From Treponema sp. (GTDB lineage: Bacteria; Spirochaetota; Spirochaetia; Treponematales; Breznakiellaceae): DNA of 29,803 nucleotides. Of the stretch, positions 15,734 to 23,870 are shown piece after piece. The stretch lies in the NCBI GenBank assembly GCA_031275035.1, contig JAISPH010000054.1:1-29803 (forward strand). The letters are read 5' to 3'. Under the pieces are notes generated by a model. It worked only from the letters and a program-made list of their open reading frames with translations, had not been told where the DNA came from and made no database searches. The stretch's first letter is position 1, and every line of letters begins with the position of its first letter. Made by a program: the position numbers and the translations under genes.

Positions 15734-17310
15734 CAGACCTTCCTCCCGGAACTTAAACTTTTGCCGGAAGCGCTACTTCCGCCGGAAACACCGCTTCCGC
15801 TGATGCCTGTGGCATGAAACATAATTTCTTCCTCGTTGATGTGATTCCCCTCAAGGCACCCGGAAATATTCCCCTCCCGCATTACATAGACCCGGCTGCA
15901 GAGGCCGATTATCTCTTCCAATTCCGAAGAGATTACAATACAGGAAATGCCCTGTCCCGCCAATTGATGGATAAATTCATAAATTTCCTGTTTGGCGTTA
16001 ACATCAATACCCCGGGTCGGCTCGTCCAAAATCAGAATCGAAGGATCCGTGTCCATCCACCGGGAAAGATACACCTTCTGCTGGTTGCCCCCGCTTAAAT
16101 AACGCAGGGCCATCCGCTGGGAAGCCGCCATAATCCTAAAGGTTTTGATATACTCGCTGGTTTTTGCCATCTCCGCCTGTTTGTTGATAAAGGCCCCCCG
16201 CAGATACTGTTTAAGGGATATAAGGGTGATATTCTGGGGCAGATTAAAACCCTGAACTATGCCTTTACCCTGGCGGTCCTCGCTGAGATACCCCAGTTTG
16301 TGCCGCACTGCATCCGCGGCGGAATGAATCTGCAGGACCCTGCCGTTCAGTTTGAGGGTCCCGGAATTCTTCCCCCGCAGGCCCATGATGGCCTCCGCCA
16401 GCTCCGTTCGGCCGGAACCTACCAGGCCCGCAAAACCCAGGATTTCCCCCTTCCGCAGGGAAAAACTGACGCCCCGGAGAAGACCGTCGATGGTAATATT
16501 TTCTCCTTCCAAAACCACGTCCTCCGGGGGACGGGGCAGTTTGGGAGGAAATATCTGGCGAAAATCCGTGCGACCTATCATCTTGCGGGCGATATCTTCC
16601 TCGTCCACGTCGGCTACCCTATCCACGCTGATAAGCCTGCCGTCCCGCAGCACCGTTACCCTGTCGCAGATAGTTTTTATCTCATTCAGCTTGTGAGAAA
16701 CAAAGATGATGGTAACTCCCTGTTTTTTAAGATCCCGCATCAGGGAAAAAAGGATTTCCACCTCATGCCCCGTCAAGGTGGTGGTGGGTTCATCCATGAT
16801 GAGGATCTTTGCATCAAGCATCAGGGCCTTGGAGATTTCCACCATCTGTTTTTCCGCCACGCTTAAATTGCTGATCAGCTGGTTTACCTCTATGGGCATC
16901 TTGAGCCGTTCCAGTTGTTTGGCGGCCAGCTCCCGCATCCTGGGTTTGTCCAGCAGACCCGTCTTGTTCCGAATCTCGTTCCCCAAAAAGACATTCTCGA
17001 ATACCGTTAAGGTATTGATAAGGTTGAATTCCTGGGGAACAATGGCGATGCCCAGCTTCTTGGCGGTGATGTAATCGGGGATCTCCGTTTCCCGGCCTTC
17101 AAGCCGCAGAATACCGGAACTGGGCTGGTAAATGCCGCTGATAATCTTTATCAGCGTCGATTTACCGGCCCCGTTTTCTCCGATAAGACCCATAATCTCT
17201 CCCCGCTGTATTTTGAAGGAGACATTATTCAAGACCCGCACGCCGGAAAAATTTTTGGTTATCTCTTCGATAGAGAGAATGTCCCCGGCGCCGTCCGGTT
17301 TATTTGCCAT
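15733..17310 (-). CDS. Ribose-type sugar ABC transporter ATP-binding protein (RbsA-like, two domains)
   Basis: The 525-aa protein has two fused nucleotide-binding domains, as in RbsA/MglA. Domain 1 (about 12-235) has Walker A GENGAGKST, signature LSVAEKQMVEIS and Walker B ILIMDEPTTTLT. Domain 2 (about 255-500) has the degenerate Walker A GLVGSGRTE, GYLSEDRQGKG, signature LSGGNQQKVYLSRW and Walker B ILILDEPTRGID. Degeneration of the second Walker A is normal for this family. The last 25 residues are an unusual Gly/Ser-rich tail (GISGSGVSGGSSASGKSLSS). It starts three bases after the upstream TIM-barrel gene and overlaps the permease start. Confidence 0.96.
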   Translation of the reverse strand: MANKPDGAGDILSIEEITKNFSGVRVLNNVSFKIQRGEIMGLIGENGAGKSTLIKIISGIYQPSSGILRLEGRETEIPDYITAKKLGIAIVPQEFNLINTLTVFENVFLGNEIRNKTGLLDKPRMRELAAKQLERLKMPIEVNQLISNLSVAEKQMVEISKALMLDAKILIMDEPTTTLTGHEVEILFSLMRDLKKQGVTIIFVSHKLNEIKTICDRVTVLRDGRLISVDRVADVDEEDIARKMIGRTDFRQIFPPKLPRPPEDVVLEGENITIDGLLRGVSFSLRKGEILGFAGLVGSGRTELAEAIMGLRGKNSGTLKLNGRVLQIHSAADAVRHKLGYLSEDRQGKGIVQGFNLPQNITLISLKQYLRGAFINKQAEMAKTSEYIKTFRIMAASQRMALRYLSGGNQQKVYLSRWMDTDPSILILDEPTRGIDVNAKQEIYEFIHQLAGQGISCIVISSELEEIIGLCSRVYVMREGNISGCLEGNHINEEEIMFHATGISGSGVSGGSSASGKSLSSGRKV

Positions 17311-17313
17311 GCA

Positions 17314-18306
17314 CTAATCCGATTTAAGGGCATCGTCAAAGGCCACATTGGAAGGCGAGAAATCAACTTTCCGCACAAAATCGCAGGCTTCTTTGGCGCC
17401 GTATTCCCGCTCCATTCCTGAATCTTCCCATTCCACCGAAAGGGGACCCTGATAATTGGCGGCGTTAAGTTCTCTGATAATGTTCTCAAAGTCCACGTCT
17501 CCGTGCCCCAGGGAACGGAAATTCCAGCCCCGCCGGGTATCGCCAAAGGTAATATGGGAGCCCAAAATACCGGCCTTGCCATCCAGGGTTACCGCGGCGT
17601 CCTTCATGTGAACATGGTAAACATGCTTTATAAAATCCCGGAGGAACACATGGGGAGTTACCCCCTGCCAGATCAGATGGGAAGGATCGAAATTGAAGCC
17701 CAGGGTCGGCCGGTAGTTAAATTCTTTAAGCAGCCGTTCCGCGGTATAGTAGTCAAAGGCGATTTCCGTGGGATGCACTTCCAGAGCAAATTTAATGCCG
17801 TGCTTGTCAAATTCATCAAAGATGGGGGTCCAGAGCTGGACAATTTTCTTGAAGGCGTCGTCAACCATCTTCTCGCTGGTCTGGGGGAAAGAATACCAGT
17901 AGGCCCAAATGGGACTTCCCATAAAGCCGGTTACCACGTTGACCCCCAGGTTCTTGGCGGCGGCGGGGGCGTATTTCATATACTCGATGGCCCAGGCGCG
18001 GATCTTCTCGGGCTGGCCCGCCAATTCACTGGGGGCAAAACCGTCCAGCCGGGGATCCCAGTTGTCCCCCACGCACTGACCTACCAGGTGGGTCCCGATA
18101 GCCCAGGTTTTAAGTCCGTGTTTGGCAAGGATAGCCTGCCGGTCCTTTACATAAGCGGGATCGCTTGCCGCTTTTTTAAGATCCAGATGATCCCCCCAGC
18201 AGGCGATCTCCACGCCGTCATATCCAAAAGATTTTACCTTTCCACAAAGCACATCAAAGGACAGATCCGCCCATTGACCCGTAAAAATAGTAACTGGCCG
18301 TGCCAT
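17314..18306 (-). CDS. Sugar phosphate isomerase/epimerase, xylose-isomerase-like TIM barrel
   Basis: The 330-aa protein belongs to a strongly conserved TIM-barrel subfamily that I know beginning MARPVTxFTGQWADL and usually found beside a Gfo/Idh/MocA dehydrogenase. Likely metal ligands are Glu in FALEVHPTEIAFD, Asp in GFNFDPSHLIWQG, His in VYHVHMKDAAV and Glu in LSVEWEDSGM. I chose ATG 18306 over the in-frame TTG at 18321 because GGGAGG lies six bases before it. It is second in the cluster, 19 bp after the dehydrogenase gene and three bases before the ATPase gene. The superfamily is certain, but the substrate is not; epimerisation of a 3-keto sugar is a reasonable hypothesis. Confidence 0.92.
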   Translation of the reverse strand: MARPVTIFTGQWADLSFDVLCGKVKSFGYDGVEIACWGDHLDLKKAASDPAYVKDRQAILAKHGLKTWAIGTHLVGQCVGDNWDPRLDGFAPSELAGQPEKIRAWAIEYMKYAPAAAKNLGVNVVTGFMGSPIWAYWYSFPQTSEKMVDDAFKKIVQLWTPIFDEFDKHGIKFALEVHPTEIAFDYYTAERLLKEFNYRPTLGFNFDPSHLIWQGVTPHVFLRDFIKHVYHVHMKDAAVTLDGKAGILGSHITFGDTRRGWNFRSLGHGDVDFENIIRELNAANYQGPLSVEWEDSGMEREYGAKEACDFVRKVDFSPSNVAFDDALKSD

Positions 18307-18325
18307 AAAAACCTCCCTCAAAAAA

Positions 18326-19498
18326 TTAAAAATCTACCCAAACCGCTCCCTTCTGAGAACTTTCCACGCATTTGCCGATAAATTTAACCCCGTCCAAACC
18401 CATTTCCACATTGGGGAAATCCAGATCCGCCTCGCCGGGGGTTTCTCCCGCCTTTAGTTTGGTCAGGGCGGTGATATAGGTCTTGTAGATATTGCCCAGG
18501 GCTTCAAAGTACCCTTCAGGATGACCCGATGGAACCCGGGAATAGGACTGGGCGTGGGGATAGAAGCTGTCCTTACCCCGGGAAAGAACCTCGTTGGGCT
18601 GGCCAAGCTTGAAAACTTCGATGTAATTGGGCAGTTCCTGAAACCATTGGATGGTTCCCTTGGAACCAAAGATTCGGACCCGGAGGGCATTGTCGTAGCC
18701 CACCGCTATCTGGCTTGACCAGTAAACGCCCTTGGCGCCCCCCTGATACTCCACCATGACGGTGGCGTTATCATCCAGAACCCGGCCCTCTACAAATTTG
18801 TCCAACCTGGCGCATATTGATTTGATCCGCAAACCCGTCATGTAGGAAACCATATTTTCCGCATGGGAACCAATGTCCCCGACACAGTTGGACTTGCCGG
18901 AAATCTTTGGATCGGTACGCCACTTTGCCTGTTTGTTATCGCCCTTTTCCGCAGGAGTAGCCAGCCATTCCTGGGGATACTCGGCGTTTACAAAGCGTAT
19001 ATCGCCGATTTCCCCTTTACGGATCATTTCCCGGATATGCTTTACCGCAGGATACCCCGTATAGCTGTAGGTTACACCAAAGAGAAGCTTGTTTTTTCTG
19101 GCCAGTTCCGTCAATTCCTGGGCTTCCGCCACTTCCCAGGTCAGGGGTTTATCGCATACCACATGAATACCGTGGGTCAAAAAGGCTTTGGCCGCGGAAT
19201 AATGGGTATTATTGGGGGTTACAATAACTACAAAATCAATTTTATCGGACCGCTTGGATTCCTGTTCGGCCATTTCCTCAAAGGTTTTATAGAGCCGTTC
19301 CTGGGGTATCCCCAGCGCCTTGCCCGTTGCCAGGGTATTTTCCGGGGAACGGGAGAAACAACCCGCCGCTATCTCCGCAAGTCCGTCCAGGGCAATGGAT
19401 TTCCGGTGTACATCGCCGATAAAAGCCCCCTGGCCTCCGCCGACCATCCCGTAACGGAGTTTTCCGGAAACCTTCAAATCCGCGCTTCCTTCGATCAT
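18326..19498 (-). CDS. Gfo/Idh/MocA-family oxidoreductase, first gene of the sugar operon
   Basis: The 390-aa NAD(P)-dependent dehydrogenase has the Rossmann motif YGMVGGGQGAFIGDVHRKS near residue 20, the catalytic Lys in HVVCDKPLTWEV near residue 115, and GDIGSHAENMVSYMTGL near residue 205. It belongs to the longer subfamily typically paired with the adjacent TIM-barrel protein. ATG 19498 is preferred to GTG 19516 because GGAGG lies six bases upstream of it, and the GTG would fall inside the putative operator. It is the promoter-proximal gene, immediately downstream of the palindromic operator. The substrate is unknown. Confidence 0.94.
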   Translation of the reverse strand: MIEGSADLKVSGKLRYGMVGGGQGAFIGDVHRKSIALDGLAEIAAGCFSRSPENTLATGKALGIPQERLYKTFEEMAEQESKRSDKIDFVVIVTPNNTHYSAAKAFLTHGIHVVCDKPLTWEVAEAQELTELARKNKLLFGVTYSYTGYPAVKHIREMIRKGEIGDIRFVNAEYPQEWLATPAEKGDNKQAKWRTDPKISGKSNCVGDIGSHAENMVSYMTGLRIKSICARLDKFVEGRVLDDNATVMVEYQGGAKGVYWSSQIAVGYDNALRVRIFGSKGTIQWFQELPNYIEVFKLGQPNEVLSRGKDSFYPHAQSYSRVPSGHPEGYFEALGNIYKTYITALTKLKAGETPGEADLDFPNVEMGLDGVKFIGKCVESSQKGAVWVDF

Positions 19499-19511
19499 CT
19501 TCAACCTCCAG

Positions 19512-19525
19512 TGCACACGTGTGCA
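19512..19525. promoter_or_regulatory. Palindromic LacI-family operator candidate
   Basis: TGCACACGTGTGCA is a perfect 14-bp palindrome with a central CG, the form typical of LacI/GalR-family operators. It lies between the -10 box (19537-19542) and the start of the first gene, covering about +5 to +18 of the predicted transcript, where a repressor would block initiation or elongation. Confidence 0.7.
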
Positions 19526-19536
19526 TTAAGTAAGTT

Positions 19537-19565
19537 ATTATGGATCGGTTCTTTTTAAAAAGCAA
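19537..19565 (-). promoter_or_regulatory. Promoter of the sugar-utilisation operon
   Basis: On the minus strand TTGCTT (19565-19560) and CATAAT (19542-19537) are separated by exactly 17 bases. The LacI-type palindrome follows just downstream, consistent with direct repression. Confidence 0.65.
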
Positions 19566-19590
19566 GAGAAAAATAAAAAAATTATCGGAC

Positions 19591-19618
19591 TTGTTCGGAA
19601 GCTGAAGTTTCCTGACAA
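19591..19618. repeat. Degenerate inverted repeat related to other hairpins in the window
   Basis: TTGTTCGGAA, loop GCTGAAG, then TTTCCTGACAA pair imperfectly. The loop and following T's (CTGAAGTTT) match the hairpin at 3856-3892, and the outer arms resemble TTGTCCGAAA of the hairpin at 23698-23732. Confidence 0.4.
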
Positions 19619-19836
19619 CTCATTAGGGGACAAAAACCTGCGATCTTTATCTTCGCCATTTTAAGGGTCCCGGGGGAATTCCATGGGGTAAAAAGACGCT
19701 GGAAAACCAAGCCGGGGTTTTTCAGCATATCCCTGCAGAAACGCCGTAACCCACGGGCCTTTCGTCGTTTTTAGAACTGGATCTATTAAAAAAAGCATAT
19801 TATTATGGTAACGTGAAATTTTTTAAAGGGGAAACT

Positions 19837-20298
19837 ATGAAGCGTAGCGCGTTTTTTATGTTGTTGATGCTGACAATAATAGGTGGAATGTCGGCGCAGT
19901 CCCTGCGGGGAAAAACCGTTTATATCGCCGTAAAGTCCGTCGCGGTAAAATCCTCCACCGGGTTTTTCGCGGGCACCCGGGGTACTCTGCAGATGGGGGC
20001 CTCCGCTACGGTGCTCCAGGAAAACGGCAAATGGGTGGAGATTCGTTCCTCCAATTTAACCGGCTGGATTGCCGCCTCCAGCGTAACCACCAAGCGGGTA
20101 ACCGGCTCCGTCGTGTCCACCGCTTCCCAGCGGGAGGTAGCCATGGCCGGGAAGGGTTTCAACCAAGAGGTTGAAGACGCCTACAAACAAAACGGAGAGC
20201 TGGATTATGCCGCCATCGACGCCATAGAGGCTCAAACCGTCTCAATGGATGAGTTAAAGCGTTTTCTGGAAGAGGGCCGTCTGGCCCTGGGAGAGTGA
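19837..20298 (+). CDS. Exported SH3-domain protein
   Basis: The 153-aa product has a signal peptide (KRSAFFMLLMLTIIGGMSAQ, cleavage after Ala-Gln or nearby). A bacterial SH3 (SH3b) domain follows at about residues 25-85 (KTVYIAVKSVAVKSSTGFFAG, GASATVLQENGKWVEIRSSNLTGWIAASSVTTK). A charged helical tail (MAGKGFNQEVEDAYKQNGELDYAAIDAIEAQTV) is at 105-150. SH3b domains usually bind peptidoglycan or proteins in the envelope. ATG 19837 is chosen over 19813 because AAGGGGA lies about six bases before it and the signal peptide starts there. The stop is two bases from the M48 peptidase ATG, so the two are co-translated and probably work together. Confidence 0.88.
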   Translation: MKRSAFFMLLMLTIIGGMSAQSLRGKTVYIAVKSVAVKSSTGFFAGTRGTLQMGASATVLQENGKWVEIRSSNLTGWIAASSVTTKRVTGSVVSTASQREVAMAGKGFNQEVEDAYKQNGELDYAAIDAIEAQTVSMDELKRFLEEGRLALGE

Positions 20299-20300
20299 TT

Positions 20301-21224
20301 ATGAAAACAAAAAGCAGCATCCGCCGGACTGTTTTAAGTACGGCGGCCGTCCTTTTTATCGTCTTGTTAAGCGCCTGCCAGAGTATGGCCGCAGGCACCG
20401 GCGTACTGGCCCAGACCGCCGGTGATTTTGGCATTATCGATCAGGGAACTGCAGATACGATTGTCAGCGCCGCCGACGCCTGGAGCAAAGCCCAGGAGGA
20501 AATTACCCCCTCCCAGGAATATTACATTGGCCGGGCGGTAGGGGCGAATATTCTGACCAACTATACGATCTATAAGGGGGCTCCCGCCCTGACCGCCTAT
20601 CTTAACAAGATCTGTAATGCCATTGTGATTAATTCCCCCAAGCCGGAACTTTACGCCGGTTACCACGTGGCGATTCTGGACAGTCCCGAGATTAACGCCT
20701 TTTCCACCTCCGGGGGGCATATCTTCGTAACCCGGGGACTGATCGGGGTGGCGACTTCCGAGGATACCCTGGCGGCGGTTCTTGCCCACGAAGTAGCCCA
20801 TGTTCAGCTTCAACACAGTATCAAATCCATTAAATCCAGCAGATTTGCCAATGCGGTGGTGGAAACCGCCAACGCCGCATCTACCGCCGCCACCGGGACC
20901 CAGTTAAAGGAACTGACCGAAACTTTCGGCGTATCCGTTGACGAAGCGGTCAACGCCCTGAACAACGGGTATTCCCAGACCCAGGAATACGACGCCGATA
21001 CCCTGGCTCTGTCCCTGATGGCGTCGGCGGGCTATGATCCCGCAAGTCTGGTAACCATGCTGACTTCCCTGCGGGAAAAACAGGGAAACCAAACCGGCAG
21101 CGGTTTTGGCAAAACCCATCCTTCGCCGGAACGGCGGATCGCCAGCGTAAACAAGACCCTCCCCAGCTATAAGGTAGAGGATACCAAATCGTTCAGAACG
21201 GCCCGCTACAAGGCCGCTCTGTAA
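20301..21224 (+). CDS. M48-family metallopeptidase, lipoprotein
   Basis: The 307-aa zinc peptidase resembles BepA/LoiP-type periplasmic proteases. The N-terminus is a lipoprotein signal (FIVLLSAC, lipobox Leu-Ser-Ala-Cys), so it is probably membrane-anchored in the periplasm. The zinc site is complete: His-Glu-x-x-His in LAHEVAHVQLQHS near residue 163 and the third ligand Glu in EYDADTLAL near residue 229. The N-terminal part (YIGRAVGANILTNY, LTAYLNKICNAIV, INAFSTSGGHIFVTRGL) is typical of M48 proteins. ATG 20301 is preferred; a GTG at 20295 overlaps the upstream stop. An intrinsic terminator follows, ending a two-gene operon with the SH3 protein. Envelope protein quality control is the inferred role. 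Confidence 0.94.
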   Translation: MKTKSSIRRTVLSTAAVLFIVLLSACQSMAAGTGVLAQTAGDFGIIDQGTADTIVSAADAWSKAQEEITPSQEYYIGRAVGANILTNYTIYKGAPALTAYLNKICNAIVINSPKPELYAGYHVAILDSPEINAFSTSGGHIFVTRGLIGVATSEDTLAAVLAHEVAHVQLQHSIKSIKSSRFANAVVETANAASTAATGTQLKELTETFGVSVDEAVNALNNGYSQTQEYDADTLALSLMASAGYDPASLVTMLTSLREKQGNQTGSGFGKTHPSPERRIASVNKTLPSYKVEDTKSFRTARYKAAL

Positions 21225-21233
21225 TTTACGCCG

Positions 21234-21262
21234 CCCCCGGGATTCCCCGGGGGTTACTTTTT
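21234..21262 (+). terminator. Intrinsic terminator of the SH3-M48 operon
   Basis: CCCCCGGG (21234-21241), loop ATTC, CCCGGGGG (21246-21253), then TTACTTTTT. This GC-rich perfect stem lies ten bases past the M48 stop. Confidence 0.8.
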
Positions 21263-21300
21263 ACCAGAATCCCGTTCCGGCGGGTTATAAGGATCAAATC

Positions 21301-23556
21301 ATGAAGCGCGCTTCAAAGGGGATAAAAAAACCGTTTGTCGCCTTGATTATTACCCTGGGTGTATTTTTGATGATAGTCCTGGTCAATTTGCTTGGAATTT
21401 TCACTTTTCTTGAGTATAAGACCTACGACTTCTGGGTAAACCTGCTGGCCAATGTGGGCAGGGTCTCCGACGACATTGTAGTAGTGCTGCTGGACCAGGA
21501 CAGCATCGACTGGGCAAACCGGGAACGGGGCTGGAACTGGCCCTGGCCCCGGAAGGCTTACGGGGAAATAGTGGACTATATGAGTCTGGGGGGCGCAAAA
21601 TCGGTAGCCTTCGACGTGCTCTTTTCCGAATCTTCGGTATACGGCGCCGAAGACGACGAGGCTTTTATCACCGCTTCCCAAAAATACGGCCGGGTAGTAC
21701 AGACGGTTTTTTTCAGCCCCCAGTCGGGCAATATCCTCTCCTGGCCCCAGGATCTGGATACGATCCTCTTCAAAACGGAGAACTTCGGCTCCTTTCTTTC
21801 CAATTTTGATTTGCTTAGGGGAGAAGAAGGGGTCGTCGGCGCACAGTTTCCCATTCCGGGGCTCAGAAACGCCGCCGGTATTATCGGTAATGTTACCGGT
21901 AAAGCCGATCCCGACGGTATCATCCGCCGGGTAGGGCTCTTTACCCTTTTTGACGGCAAGGCCGTTCCGGGGCTCTCCGCAGCATCCCTGCTGATTTCGG
22001 GAGCGGACCGGGAACTCCGCTTCGATCAAAAAAAACGGCATATTAAATGGGGAGACTATATCATTCCGGTGGATGAGGACGGCAAGACGCTGCTCCGTTT
22101 CCGGGATTCCCTGGACCGGTATCTTCCCTACAGGGCCGTCGATATTCTTCAAAGCGCCGAGGCCTATGCCAGGGGGGAAGAGCCGCTTCTGCCGCCGGAC
22201 AACTTTAAGGACAGATATGTCTTCTTCGGCTTTTATGCCGAAGGACTCTATGATATTTTCAATACCCCCATCAGTTCGCTGTATCCCGGCATGGGAATAC
22301 ATATCTCCATGCTGGACAATCTGCTTCAGCAGGACTTTATTCAGCAGATCCCCTACTGGGCGGAAATTCTGATATGCCTTGCGGCAATCGCGGTAATGGG
22401 GCTTTTGGTATTTTCCAACCGTATATCTTTTGCCGTGGGAGGGGGCGTTCTTATCCTTATCGCCCTTGCCGGCGGAGCCGCCGGCGCTTATATCGGGGGT
22501 TACTGGGTCCCCCTGGTAACGCCTGCGGCGGGAACCGCCCTCATCTTCCTGACGGGGACCCTTTACAATTATGCCACCGAGGGCAGCCAGAAGCGTTTTA
22601 TCAAATCGGCCTTCAGCCAGTATTTGAGCCCCGCGGTTATCGAACAGATCATTGCGGACCCTTCAAAACTGGAATTGGGCGGAGAGAGCCTGGAGATGAC
22701 CGCCATTTTTACGGATATTCAGCGCTTCTCTTCTATCTCTGAGGGGCTCCAAAAGGCCTACGAAAAGGAAGGTCCCAAGGAACTGGTTAACCTCCTTAAC
22801 CTGTACCTTACGGAAATGAGCGATATTGTGCTGGCGAATCAGGGTACCATCGACAAATTTGAAGGGGACGCCATTATAGCCTTTTTCGGCGCCCCGGTAC
22901 GCACGGATAAGCACGCCGCCTTTGCCTGCCGGGCCGCCGTCCAGATGAAAAAAGCCGAAACCGCCATGACCAGCCGGGTTATGGACCCCCAGGGCCGGTT
23001 TTATCCGGTACTTAACCAGCTGATAGAAAAGAAAGTGGTCCGGCTGGAGAGGCCCCTCTACACCCGGATTGGGATTAACTCCGGGGAAATGGTGGTCGGC
23101 AACATGGGAACCCCCAGCAAAATGAATTATACCATCATGGGGAATGCGGTTAACCTTGCCGCTCGGCTGGAGGGAGTAAACAAACAGTACGATACCGGCG
23201 GTATCCTGATAAGCGAATATACCCGAAAACAGCTTGGGGATGAATTTATCGTCCGTCCCCTGAGCCGGGTCCGGGTCGTGGGGATCAGTACGCCCCTCAG
23301 GTTGTATGAATTGCTGGACCTTCGGGAAAGCGCCTCTTCGGAGCTGTTCAATGCGGTAGAAGCCTGGGAAACCGCCTTTAAGATCTACGAAAACCGCAGT
23401 TTTTCCGAAGCTCTGGACAGCTTTAAGGCCATTTATCAAAAAAACAGCCAGGATCTGGTGGCAAGGCTGTATATGGGCCGTTGCGAGGAATACCTGAGAA
23501 CGCCTCCTTCAGACGAGGATTGGGACAACGGGGTGGATAATTTAACCTCGAAATAG
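21301..23556 (+). CDS. CHASE2-domain adenylate/guanylate cyclase
   Basis: The 751-aa membrane sensor makes a cyclic nucleotide. Layout: a transmembrane helix at about 12-33, an extracytoplasmic CHASE2 domain at about 38-340 (VVVLLDQDSIDWANRERGWNWPWPR, VAFDVLFSE, GIIGNVTGKADPDGIIRRVGLF, YVFFGFYAEGLYDIFNTPI, GMGIHISMLDNLL), and three hydrophobic segments at about 353-422. A class III catalytic domain occupies about 460-650. The metal Asp residues are in IFTDIQRFSS (near 471) and FEGDAIIAFFG (near 521), and RIGINSGEMVVGNMG and NYTIMGNAVNLAARLE complete the site. A helical, TPR-like tail follows. Adenylate cyclase is the likelier activity from NYTIMGN, but specificity is not proven. AAGGA precedes the ATG; the gene appears monocistronic. 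The signal sensed is unknown. Confidence 0.95.
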   Translation: MKRASKGIKKPFVALIITLGVFLMIVLVNLLGIFTFLEYKTYDFWVNLLANVGRVSDDIVVVLLDQDSIDWANRERGWNWPWPRKAYGEIVDYMSLGGAKSVAFDVLFSESSVYGAEDDEAFITASQKYGRVVQTVFFSPQSGNILSWPQDLDTILFKTENFGSFLSNFDLLRGEEGVVGAQFPIPGLRNAAGIIGNVTGKADPDGIIRRVGLFTLFDGKAVPGLSAASLLISGADRELRFDQKKRHIKWGDYIIPVDEDGKTLLRFRDSLDRYLPYRAVDILQSAEAYARGEEPLLPPDNFKDRYVFFGFYAEGLYDIFNTPISSLYPGMGIHISMLDNLLQQDFIQQIPYWAEILICLAAIAVMGLLVFSNRISFAVGGGVLILIALAGGAAGAYIGGYWVPLVTPAAGTALIFLTGTLYNYATEGSQKRFIKSAFSQYLSPAVIEQIIADPSKLELGGESLEMTAIFTDIQRFSSISEGLQKAYEKEGPKELVNLLNLYLTEMSDIVLANQGTIDKFEGDAIIAFFGAPVRTDKHAAFACRAAVQMKKAETAMTSRVMDPQGRFYPVLNQLIEKKVVRLERPLYTRIGINSGEMVVGNMGTPSKMNYTIMGNAVNLAARLEGVNKQYDTGGILISEYTRKQLGDEFIVRPLSRVRVVGISTPLRLYELLDLRESASSELFNAVEAWETAFKIYENRSFSEALDSFKAIYQKNSQDLVARLYMGRCEEYLRTPPSDEDWDNGVDNLTSK

Positions 23557-23697
23557 CCCGGTTTGGGCCAAGCCGGCAGGGACACTGACGGCATGGAAAC
23601 CGCCGTAAGGGCCTTTTTTCGCGGGGGGTTGTTTACCCAAAAATCCACCCCGCGAACCCCGCCGCTTTTCCGCATTCTGCGGCGGGACGAGTTATTG

Positions 23698-23732
23698 GAA
23701 TTGTCCGAAAGCCGGGGGGTTTCGGACAATTC
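23698..23732. repeat. Perfect 13-bp inverted repeat hairpin
   Basis: GAATTGTCCGAAA (23698-23710) and TTTCGGACAATTC (23720-23732) flank a nine-base G-rich loop. No T run follows and the nearest gene end is 140 bases away, so it looks like a dispersed palindrome rather than a simple terminator. Confidence 0.65.
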
Positions 23733-23806
23733 ATGTCTCTGCCAAGGTGAAATTATTGGATAATTCCGGCGATAGGGTATATATTTAAGAAAATTTAGTT
23801 TTCCTA

Positions 23807-23834
23807 TTGAAAATGGGAAAATCTATGTTACAAT
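23807..23834 (+). promoter_or_regulatory. Sigma70-type promoter of the 23.9-29.4 kb operon
   Basis: TTGAAA (23807-23812) and TACAAT (23829-23834) are separated by 16 bases in an AT-rich stretch. The start codon at 23871 would be about 30 bases into the transcript. Confidence 0.65.
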
Positions 23835-23870
23835 GAGGTAAATTGCTGAAAATGGCCGAGGGGAACTGTT

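Larger units (their letters stand above)
19499..19836. other. Divergent intergenic region between sugar operon and SH3-domain gene
   Basis: A 338-bp gap. The left end holds the operator and promoter of the minus-strand sugar operon. The middle has a degenerate hairpin at 19591-19618 and otherwise no recognisable feature up to about 19780. The right end is AT-rich, with TATTAT at 19798-19803 or 19801-19806 as a possible -10 for the SH3 gene but only a poor -35 match. No coding sequence is seen. Confidence 0.55.
23557..23870. other. Intergenic region with hairpins and promoter of the five-gene run
   Basis: A 314-bp gap. Directly after the cyclase stop is an imperfect GC stem (near 23560-23580), then a run of T's at about 23616-23621. 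A perfect 13-bp inverted repeat follows at 23698-23732. AT-rich sequence from 23750 contains a sigma70-type promoter. I see no credible gene. Confidence 0.55.

Noticed and set aside
23563..23763. 66-codon open frame downstream of the cyclase
   Set aside because: It runs through the perfect 13-bp hairpin, has no ribosome binding site and shows no recognisable protein features.
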